Below, piece after piece: positions 33,118 to 42,314 of a stretch of 64,000 nucleotides of DNA. The stretch covers positions 62,001-126,000 of the forward strand of contig NZ_AZGA01000016.1 in the NCBI RefSeq assembly GCF_001436375.1. The letters run 5' to 3'. The position numbers and the translations under genes were made by a program. Numbering within the stretch: position 1 is the first letter of the stretch; each line of letters starts with the position of its first letter. Source of the stretch: Agrilactobacillus composti DSM 18527 = JCM 14202 (GTDB taxonomy: Bacteria; Bacillota; Bacilli; Lactobacillales; Lactobacillaceae). Under the pieces are notes generated by a model that was not told the origin of the DNA, searched no databases, and saw only the letters and a list, made by a program, of their open reading frames with translations.

Positions 33118-34503
33118 TTATTCCTCAGATCCCAACTGTTCTTTTTCAAGCACCTTGGTATGACGTCGACCCAAAATGGTCATTAATACCAACCAAGTTA
33201 ACGAGGCAATCGTTGCTGGAATCGTATCCCGATTTATCAATAAAACTACTAAAACGCCGGCTAAAAACAATAATACCAGCACATCGGTCAAGGGAAATAA
33301 TGGGGCTTTAAACAAGCTGTGTTGCGCTAATTTTGTGCGGCGATAGCGCATATGAGTCACAATAATACTCCCCCAAATAAATAAGAAACTCGTTGTGGCG
33401 ATACTGGTGATAAATGTAAATACTGATTCAGGAATAATGATATTTAGTAATACTGCAAAAGCAATCACAATGGCGGAAAAATTTAAAGCAGTTGCCGGGA
33501 CATGTTGTCGTGACAAGCGACCCAGCGGTTTCAAAATTTTTGATTTCGTATCATAGGTCAGTGAAAACAGCATACGACCAGTGGAAAATATGGAACTATT
33601 ACAAGCCGACGCAGCAGCGGTAATGACCACGAAGTTAATAATATCAGCCGCAGCTCGGATCCCTACATTTTCAAAAACTAAGACGAAGGGACTTTGGTCA
33701 GGTAACACCCGATTCCATGGAAAAATTGAAATAATTACGAATAATGCCCCAACATAAAATAAAATAATTCGAATGGGAATACTATTGATCGCCTTTGGCA
33801 AGACAGTCTCTGGATCCTTAGTTTCTGAGGCAGTCAAGCCAACTAACTCCACGCCCACAAAGCTAAAAACAACCATTTGGAATGAGAATAAAAATCCTCT
33901 TATACCTTGAGGGAAGAAACCGCCATAATCGACGATGTTGCTAAATTCAGCGTGCCCGACGCTGGTTTTGAAATGTGTGAAAATCATAAACATGCCCACT
34001 GTAATTAACAAGAGAATGGCTACAATTTTAATTAGGGCAAACCAAAATTCAGTTTCACCAAAGGCCGCCACCGTGATTAAGTTTAGCGCCAATAAAATAC
34101 CTAATAAACATAAGCCTGGTAGCCACTGGGGAACATTTGGAAACCAGTAACGAACGTAAACGCCCACGGCTGTGATTTCCGACATAGCAATGGCAACCCA
34201 GCAAAACCAATACGTCCAACCAGCCACAAAGCCAGCTGTTTCACCTAAGTATTCCCGGATAAATTCCACATAAGAGTGGTATTTTAGATTAGATAATAAT
34301 AGCTCACCCAAGGCCCGCATCAAGAAAAAACAGACAACCCCAGTTATGAAATAAGCTAAAATAATTGACGGCCCAGCATAATGAATCGCTTTGCCTGAAC
34401 CCAGAAATAATCCTGTGCCAATGGTCCCACCAATAGCAATCAGTTGAACATGTCTGTTCTTTAAATTACGTTCCAGTTCGGGTTCGTCTTTATGCTGAAT
34501 CAT
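33118..34503 (-). CDS. APC-family amino acid permease
   Basis: 461-residue secondary transporter of the amino acid transporter (AAT) family, with 12 TM helices. The hallmark first-helix motif IAIGGTIGTGLFLGSGKAI (22-40) and the FSFVGVELVGLTASETKDPE block after helix 6 are present. Substrate is a neutral, aromatic or small amino acid; D-Ala/Gly (CycA-like) or others cannot be separated by eye. It overlaps the upstream small membrane protein gene by four bases (ATGA), which implies translational coupling. Confidence 0.87.
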   Translation of the reverse strand: MIQHKDEPELERNLKNRHVQLIAIGGTIGTGLFLGSGKAIHYAGPSIILAYFITGVVCFFLMRALGELLLSNLKYHSYVEFIREYLGETAGFVAGWTYWFCWVAIAMSEITAVGVYVRYWFPNVPQWLPGLCLLGILLALNLITVAAFGETEFWFALIKIVAILLLITVGMFMIFTHFKTSVGHAEFSNIVDYGGFFPQGIRGFLFSFQMVVFSFVGVELVGLTASETKDPETVLPKAINSIPIRIILFYVGALFVIISIFPWNRVLPDQSPFVLVFENVGIRAAADIINFVVITAAASACNSSIFSTGRMLFSLTYDTKSKILKPLGRLSRQHVPATALNFSAIVIAFAVLLNIIIPESVFTFITSIATTSFLFIWGSIIVTHMRYRRTKLAQHSLFKAPLFPLTDVLVLLFLAGVLVVLLINRDTIPATIASLTWLVLMTILGRRHTKVLEKEQLGSEE

Positions 34504-34973
34504 TTATCTGCCTCCGTTTTAGGTTCAACTTGAATTGATCTGACTTCAGTTTGCCGCAAAAAGTTTTCGGCCGTTGTCAGATCAGCATTTAATACTAATT
34601 TTTGTGTTTGGACAGCGCCAAAGTGAAAGATTGCTCGGGTTTGTTGGTCATTGATAGCCGCTAATTCAACTTGGGATACCAAATTATATGGTTTCAAAGA
34701 CCGAATACTACCCACAATACCGTGGGAACTTAAACCACTGCGCCACAGGGCAAAAATGAAGAAGAAAACGGCAATGAAAACACTGCTACTGGTACCCGCT
34801 GCGTCTGTGGTCAAAACTTTGGCACTATAAGCGGCAATAGCAGCCAATAAAAGGCAAATTCCAACACGCCACCAATTAAGCTTTGTTCTTATTTTCACCA
34901 TGCGCCAATCAAAGCCCAAGGCCACAATCAGCAGGGCACTCAAAGTCAGGTACACAATACTCATCAAATTCAT
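34500..34973 (-). CDS. Small membrane protein co-encoded with the amino acid permease
   Basis: 157-residue protein, not assigned to a named family. Three N-terminal TM helices (about 5-90) are followed by a soluble C-terminal domain of about 65 residues. The start at 34973 is nine bases after AGG; an ATG nine bases further upstream overlaps that site. The four-base overlap with the permease suggests that it is an accessory or regulatory partner of that transporter, which is inference only. A TTGTGA-17-TATTTA promoter candidate lies further upstream. Confidence 0.68.
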   Translation of the reverse strand: MNLMSIVYLTLSALLIVALGFDWRMVKIRTKLNWWRVGICLLLAAIAAYSAKVLTTDAAGTSSSVFIAVFFFIFALWRSGLSSHGIVGSIRSLKPYNLVSQVELAAINDQQTRAIFHFGAVQTQKLVLNADLTTAENFLRQTEVRSIQVEPKTEADK

Positions 34974-35149
34974 ATAAATCATCCTATCTCAAATGTTAAC
35001 CGTTAATAAGCTTACATTAATTTCATAAATATTTACAGTCTTATACTTTCACAATATGACCTCATTCCTGATTTGACAAGGTTTTGGTTTAGATGAATCT
35101 TATTCAGTTTAAAAAGAATACAGCTCACTTTCAGGAAATGGCAGCAAAA

Positions 35150-35189
35150 AAGCATTCAATTTTCATTAGCGTACAGAAATTGAATGCTT
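35150..35189 (-). terminator. Terminator of ackA
   Basis: Perfect 13-bp stem AAGCATTCAATTT / AAATTGAATGCTT, followed on the minus strand by TTTTTTGC. Confidence 0.88.
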
Positions 35190-35199
35190 GAGATTAAAT

Positions 35200-36393
35200 C
35201 TATTTAATTTTGCCTAACTCAACGGTATCTCGGGCAATCATTAATTCTTCATTAGTTGGGACTAAAAGCACCTTAATTTTAGAATCGTCTGCGGAAATAA
35301 TCCGTTCTTTCGCCATGACGTCGTTGCGTTCATTATCAATCTTAGCGCCTAAGAAGCTTAATTTGTTAACGATTCGCGCCCGCATTAATTTATCGCCCTC
35401 ACCCATACCGGCTGTGAAGACCAAGGTGTCTAAACCACCCATGATGGCCACATACGAACCGATGTATTTAATCATTCGATTGACAAAAATATCGATGGCC
35501 AGCTTAGATTCAGGACGTGTATCGATGCTGTTTTCCAGATCCCGCATGTCTGGTGACAAGCCGGAAATACCTAGTAAGCCAGACTTTTCATTTAAGATCT
35601 TGATCATATCTTCTGGATCATCAATGCTCAGTTTTTGCATCAAGTAGGCTACTAAAGAAGCATCAATATCCCCAGACCGAGTACTCATCGTAACCCCAGC
35701 CAGTGGTGTAAAGCCCATGGATGTATCTAGTGACTTGCCATCTTTAATAGCCGTCACAGAAACACCACTACCCATATGCAAAGTGATCATTTTTTGAGAA
35801 GCCAAAGGGACATCTAAAATTTCAGCCGCCCGGTTGGATACATAACGGTGGCTAGTCCCATGGGCGCCGTATTTACGTGCCCCATACTTCTTGTAATATT
35901 CCATTGGAATGCTGTACAAGAAGTTTTCTTCAGGCATGGTCGTATGGAAAGATGTATCAAAAACCGCAATTTCTGGTACGCCTGGTAATATTTTAGAAAA
36001 AGCTTCAATACCTCTAGCTTCAGCAGGGTTATGCAAAGGTGCGTATTCTGCTAATTCCTTAATTTTAACCAAGTTCTCTGGTGTAACAACGGCAGAAGTT
36101 TTAAAGAATTCACCACCAGCAACAACCCGATGTCCAACCCCATCAATTTCTGAAAAATCTTTGATAATTTTCAAATCTGTTAAGGTGCCCATTAATTTAT
36201 TAACGGCAATTTCTTGAGTTGGAATATCCCCAATTTCCTTAGTTTTCTTACCATTAAACTTAACGGAAAAAACGGAATCTGACAGACCAAGGCGATCAAC
36301 CATCCCCTCAGCAATAACTTGTTCTTCAGGCATTGTGAATAATTTCCACTTCAGGGTTGAACTACCGGCATTAATTGCTAAAATCTTTGACAT
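35200..36393 (-). CDS. ackA: Acetate kinase
   Basis: Converts acetyl phosphate and ADP to acetate and ATP, the last step of the Pta-AckA branch. 397 aa, the normal length; ASKHA-fold motifs NAGSSTLKWK (7-16), GHRVVAGGEFF, FDTSFHTTMPE and GTSHRYV are present. The frame is open 61 codons further upstream, but the ATG at 36393 begins the family N-terminus (MSKILAINAGSS) and has AGGGGA upstream. It lies 16 bp after ytxK, the usual arrangement in Lactobacillales. Pta, its partner, is at the right end of the window. Confidence 0.96.
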   Translation of the reverse strand: MSKILAINAGSSTLKWKLFTMPEEQVIAEGMVDRLGLSDSVFSVKFNGKKTKEIGDIPTQEIAVNKLMGTLTDLKIIKDFSEIDGVGHRVVAGGEFFKTSAVVTPENLVKIKELAEYAPLHNPAEARGIEAFSKILPGVPEIAVFDTSFHTTMPEENFLYSIPMEYYKKYGARKYGAHGTSHRYVSNRAAEILDVPLASQKMITLHMGSGVSVTAIKDGKSLDTSMGFTPLAGVTMSTRSGDIDASLVAYLMQKLSIDDPEDMIKILNEKSGLLGISGLSPDMRDLENSIDTRPESKLAIDIFVNRMIKYIGSYVAIMGGLDTLVFTAGMGEGDKLMRARIVNKLSFLGAKIDNERNDVMAKERIISADDSKIKVLLVPTNEELMIARDTVELGKIK

Positions 36394-36409
36394 TTTGAAT
36401 TGGTCCCCT

Positions 36410-37420
36410 TTACTTTTTAAAATAATTTTGACGCCATTTTTGTAATTCTTGGATAAATTGCTGTAACGCAGCTTGATCATTAAAATCTGGTAAATCCCCA
36501 AAGAGCACTTGTTCAGCCTGGGCAGCATTTGCCCCATGTTTTTGCAGTACCAAGATGGACTTTTGCGCAGCCTCACTGGTAAACATTTTAGCCGGTAAGT
36601 TTAATAGACCTTGGAAGTAGGCAACTGATGTTAACCACTTCGTCAAATCAGCAGCCTCATCACTTTGAAAAATAGTCGTTGGGATGACGAATAATCCCAA
36701 ACTGCCAGGTTTTAAAGCCCGTAAGCTTTGTTCAATTAATAAATGATGGGTAAACGAATGGCCTTGTTTCGCCCGGGTTTCATATCCTTTTGTTTGCGCA
36801 TCCACAGGATAATAGCCCACTGGTAAATCTGAAACTACCAAATCTAAATCATGGACCAATAAAGGCATAACAGCATCTTGGTGAAATAATTCTAGATCCA
36901 ACTTCAACCATTGACTAGCTACTGCTGCCAATTCCAGGAGTTGATCATCATTATCAATACCAAAACCCCTTAAATTAATCCCTAGCCCCTGTGATAATTG
37001 CGCCATGACCGTCAGTATTAAATTACCGGTGCCAACTGCCGGATCCAGTATGCGACTATCGTCTTTTAAATCGGCCAGTTCCTGTACCAAATAACCAATG
37101 AAATAACCAATGGCATCTGGCGTCAATTGCTTGTTAGGTTCAACTTTGTCCACTTGCATCCCTCTAAGCAAGATCAATTGTAGTACTTGTCGCCGTGTGC
37201 TGCGATCATATTGACTCAAATCGATATCCTGATAAAGCGCTTTAATTTTGTCGATAGTTGCTGCCGTGGGTCGATCGTTTTCCACCTTAATGTGCTGATC
37301 GATGATATTCCCAAGATTTTCGGCTAAAGCATCTAAGTAAGATGTGTTTAAATCACTTTGCAGAATAGTCGTACTTTTGTCTAACAGGTCAAATAGCCCT
37401 TTTACCGGACGTTCAGACAA
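36410..37420 (-). CDS. YtxK-like class I SAM-dependent methyltransferase
   Basis: 336-residue protein with an N-6 adenine-specific DNA methylase-like domain: SAM motif LDPAVGTGNLI and catalytic-type DLPVGYYP (an NPPY variant starting with D), followed by FVIPTTIF. The alteration of NPPY to DLPxxYxP is usual in the YtxK group, whose substrate is unknown. The start at TTG 37420 follows GAGGTG; the upstream GTG overlaps it. It has its own promoter (37456-37484) between the comG terminator and the gene, and continues into ackA. Confidence 0.85.
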   Translation of the reverse strand: MSERPVKGLFDLLDKSTTILQSDLNTSYLDALAENLGNIIDQHIKVENDRPTAATIDKIKALYQDIDLSQYDRSTRRQVLQLILLRGMQVDKVEPNKQLTPDAIGYFIGYLVQELADLKDDSRILDPAVGTGNLILTVMAQLSQGLGINLRGFGIDNDDQLLELAAVASQWLKLDLELFHQDAVMPLLVHDLDLVVSDLPVGYYPVDAQTKGYETRAKQGHSFTHHLLIEQSLRALKPGSLGLFVIPTTIFQSDEAADLTKWLTSVAYFQGLLNLPAKMFTSEAAQKSILVLQKHGANAAQAEQVLFGDLPDFNDQAALQQFIQELQKWRQNYFKK

Positions 37421-37455
37421 AACTATCACCTCAATTACTAAATATTACTTTACAA

Positions 37456-37484
37456 TTGTAACGATAGAAACCAATATTCGCAAG
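37456..37484 (-). promoter_or_regulatory. Promoter of ytxK-ackA
   Basis: Minus strand: TTGCGA (37479-37484), a 17-bp spacer and TACAAT (37456-37461). Confidence 0.58.
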
Positions 37485-37542
37485 AAAAAATCAGTTAACT
37501 TTTACTGGGATATTTTAAACGGCAATGAAACTATGTATGAAA

Positions 37543-37570
37543 AGAACCAATCAACTTTACGATTGGTTCT
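37543..37570 (-). terminator. Terminator of the comG operon
   Basis: Perfect 10-bp stem AGAACCAATC / GATTGGTTCT; on the minus strand it is followed by TTTTCAT, just after the comGG stop. Confidence 0.75.
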
Positions 37571-37578
37571 AACTGTCA

Positions 37579-37917
37579 TCAAGACTTTGTTTGAGTCACA
37601 CCAGGAACAACATCTACGGGCACATACCTAAATACTTCAGAATAGCCATTAGCTTGAAGTTTAACGGTGCAAGCCACACTTTGCGCCTGAATTTGATAGT
37701 CAGCCGTGCCTAAATTCGTTCGATAAGCTGACCGCTTTGTTTTCTGGAAATGCGGTCGAGTAATATTATAAATCATGGCTGCCTGGGCATGATTATTAAA
37801 ATGTCGGAGAGTCATCATTTTTTCTTTATAGTGTGCCAATGTGGTATAACTCAGCCATAAAGTGAAACTCAAACACAAAAGCGTCAAAACTAAGACATAA
37901 GCTGGTTTTCGTTTCAC
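37579..37917 (-). CDS. comGG: ComGG-like competence protein
   Basis: 112-residue last product of the competence pseudopilus operon. One N-terminal TM helix (PAYVLVLTLLCLSFTLWLSY) and a small extracellular domain; as expected for ComGG it lacks the FTxxE pilin motif of the others. It overlaps comGF by four bases. Assignment rests on position and topology, because ComGG is poorly conserved. Confidence 0.72.
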   Translation of the reverse strand: MKRKPAYVLVLTLLCLSFTLWLSYTTLAHYKEKMMTLRHFNNHAQAAMIYNITRPHFQKTKRSAYRTNLGTADYQIQAQSVACTVKLQANGYSEVFRYVPVDVVPGVTQTKS

Positions 37918-38387
37918 GCTTTAAGACCTCCTTTGCTGGCGGGACAATAAAAACGGTGGTGAATCGGTTGTGCCACATTTTCTAAAGTCAATTTCATGTC
38001 AATGTATGATCCGATACGTTTAAATGTAACGTGATTTACCCCATCTAATAGCGGCATATAGCCTTCGTTTGAAATACTTTGAAGTTGTAATATATCACTA
38101 TTAGTTCTTATATTTCTAGTTTGATAAACCCCATCCTGATCACGATGGATCACGATTAAACGTTGATCCAAGTCATTGCCATCTATATCTCTAAAGATAC
38201 TTTTTTGAAGATAATGGTCCAATTGTAAAATTGCCTGACTCATTTTCGTTTCAGAACTGACTTTAAAAACAGCGCGCTGACTATCTTGAATCAAGGTTGG
38301 TATTTGACTAAACAAAAATATAACTAGTGCAAAAATAAGCAAGCTGACAATCATTTCAATGAATGTGAAGGCTCTAACTTTCCACAC
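37914..38387 (-). CDS. comGF: ComGF minor pseudopilin
   Basis: 157-residue component of the DNA-uptake pseudopilus. The correct start is probably GTG 38387 (GAGGTG seven bases upstream), which gives a short basic leader MWKVRA followed by FTFIEMIVSLLIF with the pilin Glu at +5 for prepilin peptidase ComC. A longer frame to 38456 would bury that motif 29 residues in. It overlaps comGE by 14 bp and comGG by four. Confidence 0.82.
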   Translation of the reverse strand: MWKVRAFTFIEMIVSLLIFALVIFLFSQIPTLIQDSQRAVFKVSSETKMSQAILQLDHYLQKSIFRDIDGNDLDQRLIVIHRDQDGVYQTRNIRTNSDILQLQSISNEGYMPLLDGVNHVTFKRIGSYIDMKLTLENVAQPIHHRFYCPASKGGLKA

Positions 38388-38652
38388 AACAAGACACCTC
38401 AAACCCATCTGGCCAACTAACCTTAATGGCCGTTTCACTTTGTTGAATCCTTGCACCCTCGTACACCGGTAATTCCGGGTTAGCTCCCTGTATCAGTTGT
38501 TCAACTGCCATGTAATAACGAACTTGTTTAGTCTGTTGGCGTAGCTGAAATTGACAAAAGCTGAACAACCCGGCCAATGTCACGATTGCCGTCGCAAAAA
38601 TATAAAGACTGGCCATATTTTCCATGAGTAAAAAACTATTACAGCGTCTCAA
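38374..38652 (-). CDS. comGE: ComGE minor pseudopilin
   Basis: 92-residue component of the competence pseudopilus. The start is placed at TTG 38652: it yields leader MRRCNS followed by FLLMENMASLYIFATAIV, with Phe at +1 and Glu at +5 as in pre-pilins, and a GGGGGCG stretch lies upstream. Starting at the ATG at 38625 would remove the leader and the cleavage site. With TTG the gene overlaps comGD by 14 bp, just as comGF overlaps comGE. The usual Gly at -1 is Ser. Confidence 0.75.
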   Translation of the reverse strand: MRRCNSFLLMENMASLYIFATAIVTLAGLFSFCQFQLRQQTKQVRYYMAVEQLIQGANPELPVYEGARIQQSETAIKVSWPDGFEVSCCVES

Positions 38653-39094
38653 CGCGTAATCGCCCCCAACCGAATTGAATGTGATAGATATAAGTCTTAT
38701 CGGTATTGGTAGATTTAAAATAAATTGTTGCTGGTGTAATAATGCCTTCATCAGAAACATAAATCTTTTTGGATGCACCGGGTATAGATAATCCTTTTGG
38801 TAGGATTATCTCATTGATATAAGTGCCATTTGTCACAGTCGGATAGGTCAAGACCACTCTTTCTCCCATAGTCTTAATCAGACCACGCTCATTGCGAAAC
38901 ATAGCCTCATTAAGCAGCCGCTGATAACTACTTTCAAACTCATTAAAAAACTGTTTCTCAGCTTGCCGTGCTTGAATTGAAGGCCAAACTAAGAAACTTA
39001 GACTGACCAATAAACTCAACACAAACAACACTGAGATCATTTCGATGAAGGTGAAGGCTGACTGGCGGCCAGGCCTATGCCGCGCCGTTGTCAT
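38639..39094 (-). CDS. comGD: ComGD pseudopilin
   Basis: 151-residue pseudopilin of the competence system. Leader MTTARHRPGRQSA with several basic residues, then FTFIEMISVLFVLSLLVSL with Glu at +5 and a hydrophobic helix, followed by a soluble beta-rich domain. It overlaps the comGC end by 20 bp and is followed by comGE. Prepilin peptidase would cut after the Ala of QSA, where most pilins have Gly. Confidence 0.86.
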   Translation of the reverse strand: MTTARHRPGRQSAFTFIEMISVLFVLSLLVSLSFLVWPSIQARQAEKQFFNEFESSYQRLLNEAMFRNERGLIKTMGERVVLTYPTVTNGTYINEIILPKGLSIPGASKKIYVSDEGIITPATIYFKSTNTDKTYIYHIQFGWGRLRVETL

Positions 39095-39437
39095 TGTCTA
39101 AACCCGGGGCATGTACCTGTTCATTATCATCAATGGTAATTTTGGCATTGTTGATTTTTGCCAGTTGTTTTGCTGTCAGATAGCCTTCAGTTTGCATGGC
39201 TTTAAAATCAACCTGGATATCCTGTAATTGAGCGCCGGCATCAACCTTTTTATCGACGTATAAATCAACTTGGGTTTGCACTGTATTCACAAAGGCCTCG
39301 CTGGCTTTTTTATCCGCACTGTTTCTAGAACTGGTAAGTGAAGGTAGGAACAGTATGATCAATAACGCGATCACAAATATGACAGCGACCATTTCCAAAA
39401 GCGTAAAACCGCGGCGTTTCTTAAATATTCTTTTCAT
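39075..39437 (-). CDS. comGC: ComGC major pseudopilin
   Basis: 120-residue major subunit of the competence pseudopilus, which pulls DNA to the ComEA/ComEC uptake complex. Leader MKRIFKKRRG and mature FTLLEMVAVIFVIALLIIL match the classical pre-pilin signature (Gly at -1, Phe at +1, Glu at +5). The C-terminal domain is acidic and short. One base separates it from comGB. Confidence 0.93.
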   Translation of the reverse strand: MKRIFKKRRGFTLLEMVAVIFVIALLIILFLPSLTSSRNSADKKASEAFVNTVQTQVDLYVDKKVDAGAQLQDIQVDFKAMQTEGYLTAKQLAKINNAKITIDDNEQVHAPGLDNDNGAA

Positions 39438-39438
39438 A

Positions 39439-40464
39439 TTAAATACTCCCCATCATGTTATAAATTGGCATTAATAACTGTAAATACATTAATAGAATCA
39501 GACTGGCAATCACCATAAATGCCAAGGGTTGAACCTTTAACATCAACCGGTTTAGATCTTCAATCAACTTATTAAACAATAACTGGCTGAAAATACGCAT
39601 TTCTTGCGCCAATAGTTTCAGATCAGAACCACGATGAATAAAGGTTAATAATTCTGTGGGCAAAATTCGGTTGTTCTTAATGATGCTATCTAAGCTTTGT
39701 CCTTGTTGCAGTTGACTTTCAATTTGTTTAGCCAGTGCACTTAAGAAGCTTTTGGGCGGTAATTTTTGCAACGCTTGCAAAATCTCTGCCAAATTAAGCC
39801 CATTGCTTAAATAAATGGCTAAATCTGTACAAATCAAGTAGGCATAATATTTCTTGAAAATACCGCCCATAACAGGTAAGCGGCATTGCAAGGCCACCCG
39901 TCGCAAAGGAGGTGCCCGGTGCCATTTAACCCAAAACAAGCCCAGCAACAATCCACTTAACAGGCCTGTGGTGATCAGTCCCACGATGACACCAGTGGGC
40001 AGTTGGTATGTTTTACCACCAAAATCCTGCAATTGCGGTTGAATATAGATCTTCATGGCCAGATAAAACCCGCCTAATAAAATACCCAGCAAAATAGGAT
40101 AATTCAACATCCCCTTTAACTTGGTCATCTGCTGGGCCTTCATCTGTAGACTTTTAACCAATTGTTCTAAACTGCTGACTAATTGCCCATGTTGTTGGGC
40201 AATGGCGATTTGATCCACCAATTCTTGTTTGATATGACTTTCTTCTAACGCTTGAATTAAAATCTTCCCTTGGGCTAACTGCCGCTGTAGTTGACAGATC
40301 CAAGTCTTTTCTTTAGGTAAAAAATTAATCATAAAGGCCAAGGCCTGTTTAATGGAAAACCCATTGCCCAACATTTGTGCTAACACTGTAAAAAATAAAA
40401 TTTGGCCGTTCAATCCTAACTTGACGTTAACCTTCTTTGAATGTCTGATAGGTCTGTTGATCAA
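39439..40464 (-). CDS. comGB: ComGB, pseudopilus assembly membrane protein
   Basis: Polytopic T2SF-family inner-membrane protein, up to 341 aa, with three to four TM helices and the two repeated cytoplasmic T2SSF domains (FTVLAQMLGNGFSIKQAL and CTDLAIYLSNGLNLAEIL mark the duplicated blocks). It recruits the ATPase ComGA. The start is uncertain: TTG 40464 lacks a clear ribosome binding site and overlaps comGA by 38 bp; TTG 40413 is an alternative that starts closer to the family N-terminus. Confidence 0.88.
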   Translation of the reverse strand: MINRPIRHSKKVNVKLGLNGQILFFTVLAQMLGNGFSIKQALAFMINFLPKEKTWICQLQRQLAQGKILIQALEESHIKQELVDQIAIAQQHGQLVSSLEQLVKSLQMKAQQMTKLKGMLNYPILLGILLGGFYLAMKIYIQPQLQDFGGKTYQLPTGVIVGLITTGLLSGLLLGLFWVKWHRAPPLRRVALQCRLPVMGGIFKKYYAYLICTDLAIYLSNGLNLAEILQALQKLPPKSFLSALAKQIESQLQQGQSLDSIIKNNRILPTELLTFIHRGSDLKLLAQEMRIFSQLLFNKLIEDLNRLMLKVQPLAFMVIASLILLMYLQLLMPIYNMMGSI

Positions 40465-41404
40465 TCAATTGATACTGCAAAAGTAATTTCATATTGCTTT
40501 GCCAATCGACAAATTGTTGCTTTGGTTTTTGCAAACAAGCTCGTAAATCCTGAGCCATCATAACATCGCATAGCACTCGGGGGATTTGCTGGCAATCTGT
40601 AAATAGCCGCTGATAACAAATAGCTGTCAGCGTGTTTTGCAAGACAACTTCTGACAAGTTAAGATCCAATAGTCGTTCCACCACCCCACCGGAAGACCGG
40701 GCATGGAGCGTAGTCAACACTAAATGACCACTTAAAGCGGCTGTAACAGCGGCTTTGGCAGTTTGGGCATCACGAATTTCACCAATAATCAATGTATCTG
40801 GTCGATGACGCAATACACCACTGATCAACTGGGTATAGCTCATGTCGGCTGCATCATTGACTTGCAACTGCAAAATTTCCGGCGCGCGAATTTCCACTGG
40901 ATCTTCGATGGCAATCACAGTTTCTTCAACCGCTACCTGCTTGGCTAACTGGTACAGCGTCGTAGTTTTACCAGAACCAGTGGGCCCAGAAAACACAAAT
41001 AATCCCCGTTGGTATAAATTGGCTGCAACCAGCTGCATTTGATCTGGAAAATAAAAATTTAACTGTCCCGTATCCTGATACAGCAGCCGAATAACCAGGG
41101 ATTCTTCATTTTTATAGTTGCCAATTGAAGATAGCCGCAATTGAATCACTTCAGTGGACAATTCAAAATCCAAGGTGCCGCTTTGGGGACGGCGGTTCTC
41201 ACTAATATTCATTTGGGCACTATACTTCAGAAAACTAATCAAACCCAACATTTCTTTTAAATCTTTTTGAGCGACCAACTGACGCTGGCCGTGAATACGA
41301 ATATAATAGTCATAGTAATCCGTTTGGGGAATGAGATAAATATCTGAAGCCTTTAAGTCATAAGCATAACCGATGATATCCTGAGCGATTTTTCGAATGA
41401 TCAA
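40427..41404 (-). CDS. comGA: ComGA, competence pseudopilus assembly ATPase
   Basis: 325-residue GspE/PilB-type ATPase that powers pseudopilus assembly. Walker A GPTGSGKTT (140-148), an Asp box VIAIEDPVEI, Walker B TLIIGEIRD and a His box GHLVLTTLHARSS are all present. It starts at TTG 41404, six bases after AAGGAGGTG. It opens the comG operon; no sigma-A promoter or recognisable ComX/SigH competence box could be identified in the 40 bp before it. Confidence 0.94.
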   Translation of the reverse strand: MIIRKIAQDIIGYAYDLKASDIYLIPQTDYYDYYIRIHGQRQLVAQKDLKEMLGLISFLKYSAQMNISENRRPQSGTLDFELSTEVIQLRLSSIGNYKNEESLVIRLLYQDTGQLNFYFPDQMQLVAANLYQRGLFVFSGPTGSGKTTTLYQLAKQVAVEETVIAIEDPVEIRAPEILQLQVNDAADMSYTQLISGVLRHRPDTLIIGEIRDAQTAKAAVTAALSGHLVLTTLHARSSGGVVERLLDLNLSEVVLQNTLTAICYQRLFTDCQQIPRVLCDVMMAQDLRACLQKPKQQFVDWQSNMKLLLQYQLIDQQTYQTFKEG

Positions 41405-41450
41405 CTTCTCACCTCCTTACTAAAATTAAATACGCCAAAAAGCGCAAAAA

Positions 41451-41490
41451 AATAGCAGACCCTAAACTTTTTTGTTTAGGATCTGCTATT
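41451..41490 (-). terminator. Terminator of yebC
   Basis: AATAGCAGA-CCTAAAC pairs with GTTTAGG-TCTGCTATT (one mismatch) around a T6 loop; on the minus strand it is followed by T7. It isolates comGA from yebC. Confidence 0.9.
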
Positions 41491-41507
41491 AATTAAAGAC
41501 AGTCACC

Positions 41508-42251
41508 TTAGTTGGCTTCTGTGCCTTCAGGTAATTCAGCGGCAGTATAGACATCAGACACATCGTCATTATCCTCAAGACGATCAATTAAATGTTCATA
41601 CTGTTCAATTTTATTATCGGGTACAGCTACATAGTTTTGAGGCAACATCGTTAATTCGGCATTGGCCAATTTATACCCTTTTTTCTCTAAACTATCCCGA
41701 ACCGCGGTGAAGTCAGTTGGATCAGTGTAAATTTCAAAAGCTTCATCACTTGTTTGCAAGTCTTCCCCACCGGCATCCATTACGTCTTCAAGCATTTGAT
41801 CTTCATCAGCATCAGTTGTGCTGCGGTCAATAGCCAAATAACCTTTGCGGTCGAACATATAACTTACAGAACCAGCTGAACCAAGACTACCCCCATTACG
41901 TGTAAAAGCAACACGAACGTCTGAGGCAGTTCTATTTTTATTATCTGTTAAAGCATAAACTAAGATTGGTACACCACCAGGTGCATAGCCTTCGTAAATA
42001 ACTTCATCATAATGTTCATCCGTATTACCGGAAGCTTTGTCGATTGCGCGTTTAATGTTATCTTTAGGCATGTTTGCTGCCCGGGCTTTATCCATCATCA
42101 AACGTAATTGTGGGTTACCGCTTGGGTCAGGACCACCACTCTTTGCCGCCATATATAATTCACGCGAAAGTTTTTGGAAAATTTTACCACGTTTAGAATC
42201 CTGCGCGTTTTTACGGCCTTGGATATTATGCCACTTGGAATGTCCTGACAT
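41508..42251 (-). CDS. YebC/PmpR family protein (TACO1)
   Basis: 247-residue member of the YebC/TACO1 family. The signature [23 protein letters not shown] and [20 protein letters not shown] are visible. Family members bind DNA (PmpR) or, as recent work suggests, help ribosomes at proline-rich stretches. Length is normal. It is placed next to comG as in many lactobacilli, with its own terminator. Start at 42251, with GGGAAAC upstream. Confidence 0.93.
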   Translation of the reverse strand: MSGHSKWHNIQGRKNAQDSKRGKIFQKLSRELYMAAKSGGPDPSGNPQLRLMMDKARAANMPKDNIKRAIDKASGNTDEHYDEVIYEGYAPGGVPILVYALTDNKNRTASDVRVAFTRNGGSLGSAGSVSYMFDRKGYLAIDRSTTDADEDQMLEDVMDAGGEDLQTSDEAFEIYTDPTDFTAVRDSLEKKGYKLANAELTMLPQNYVAVPDNKIEQYEHLIDRLEDNDDVSDVYTAAELPEGTEAN

Positions 42252-42314
42252 TACGTTTCCCTCTTTCTAATTAGTCATAGTTATACGCATAATAGTATAG
42301 CAAAATGGCCCTCT

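Noticed and set aside
34983..35149. Search for a small gene or riboswitch upstream of the permease pair
   Set aside because: Only a promoter-like TTGTGA-17-TATTTA was seen; no frame or structured leader could be supported.
41405..41450. Possible ComX/SigH competence box before comGA
   Set aside because: The sequence TGGCGTATTTAA does not match the TACGAATA-type box closely enough to annotate.
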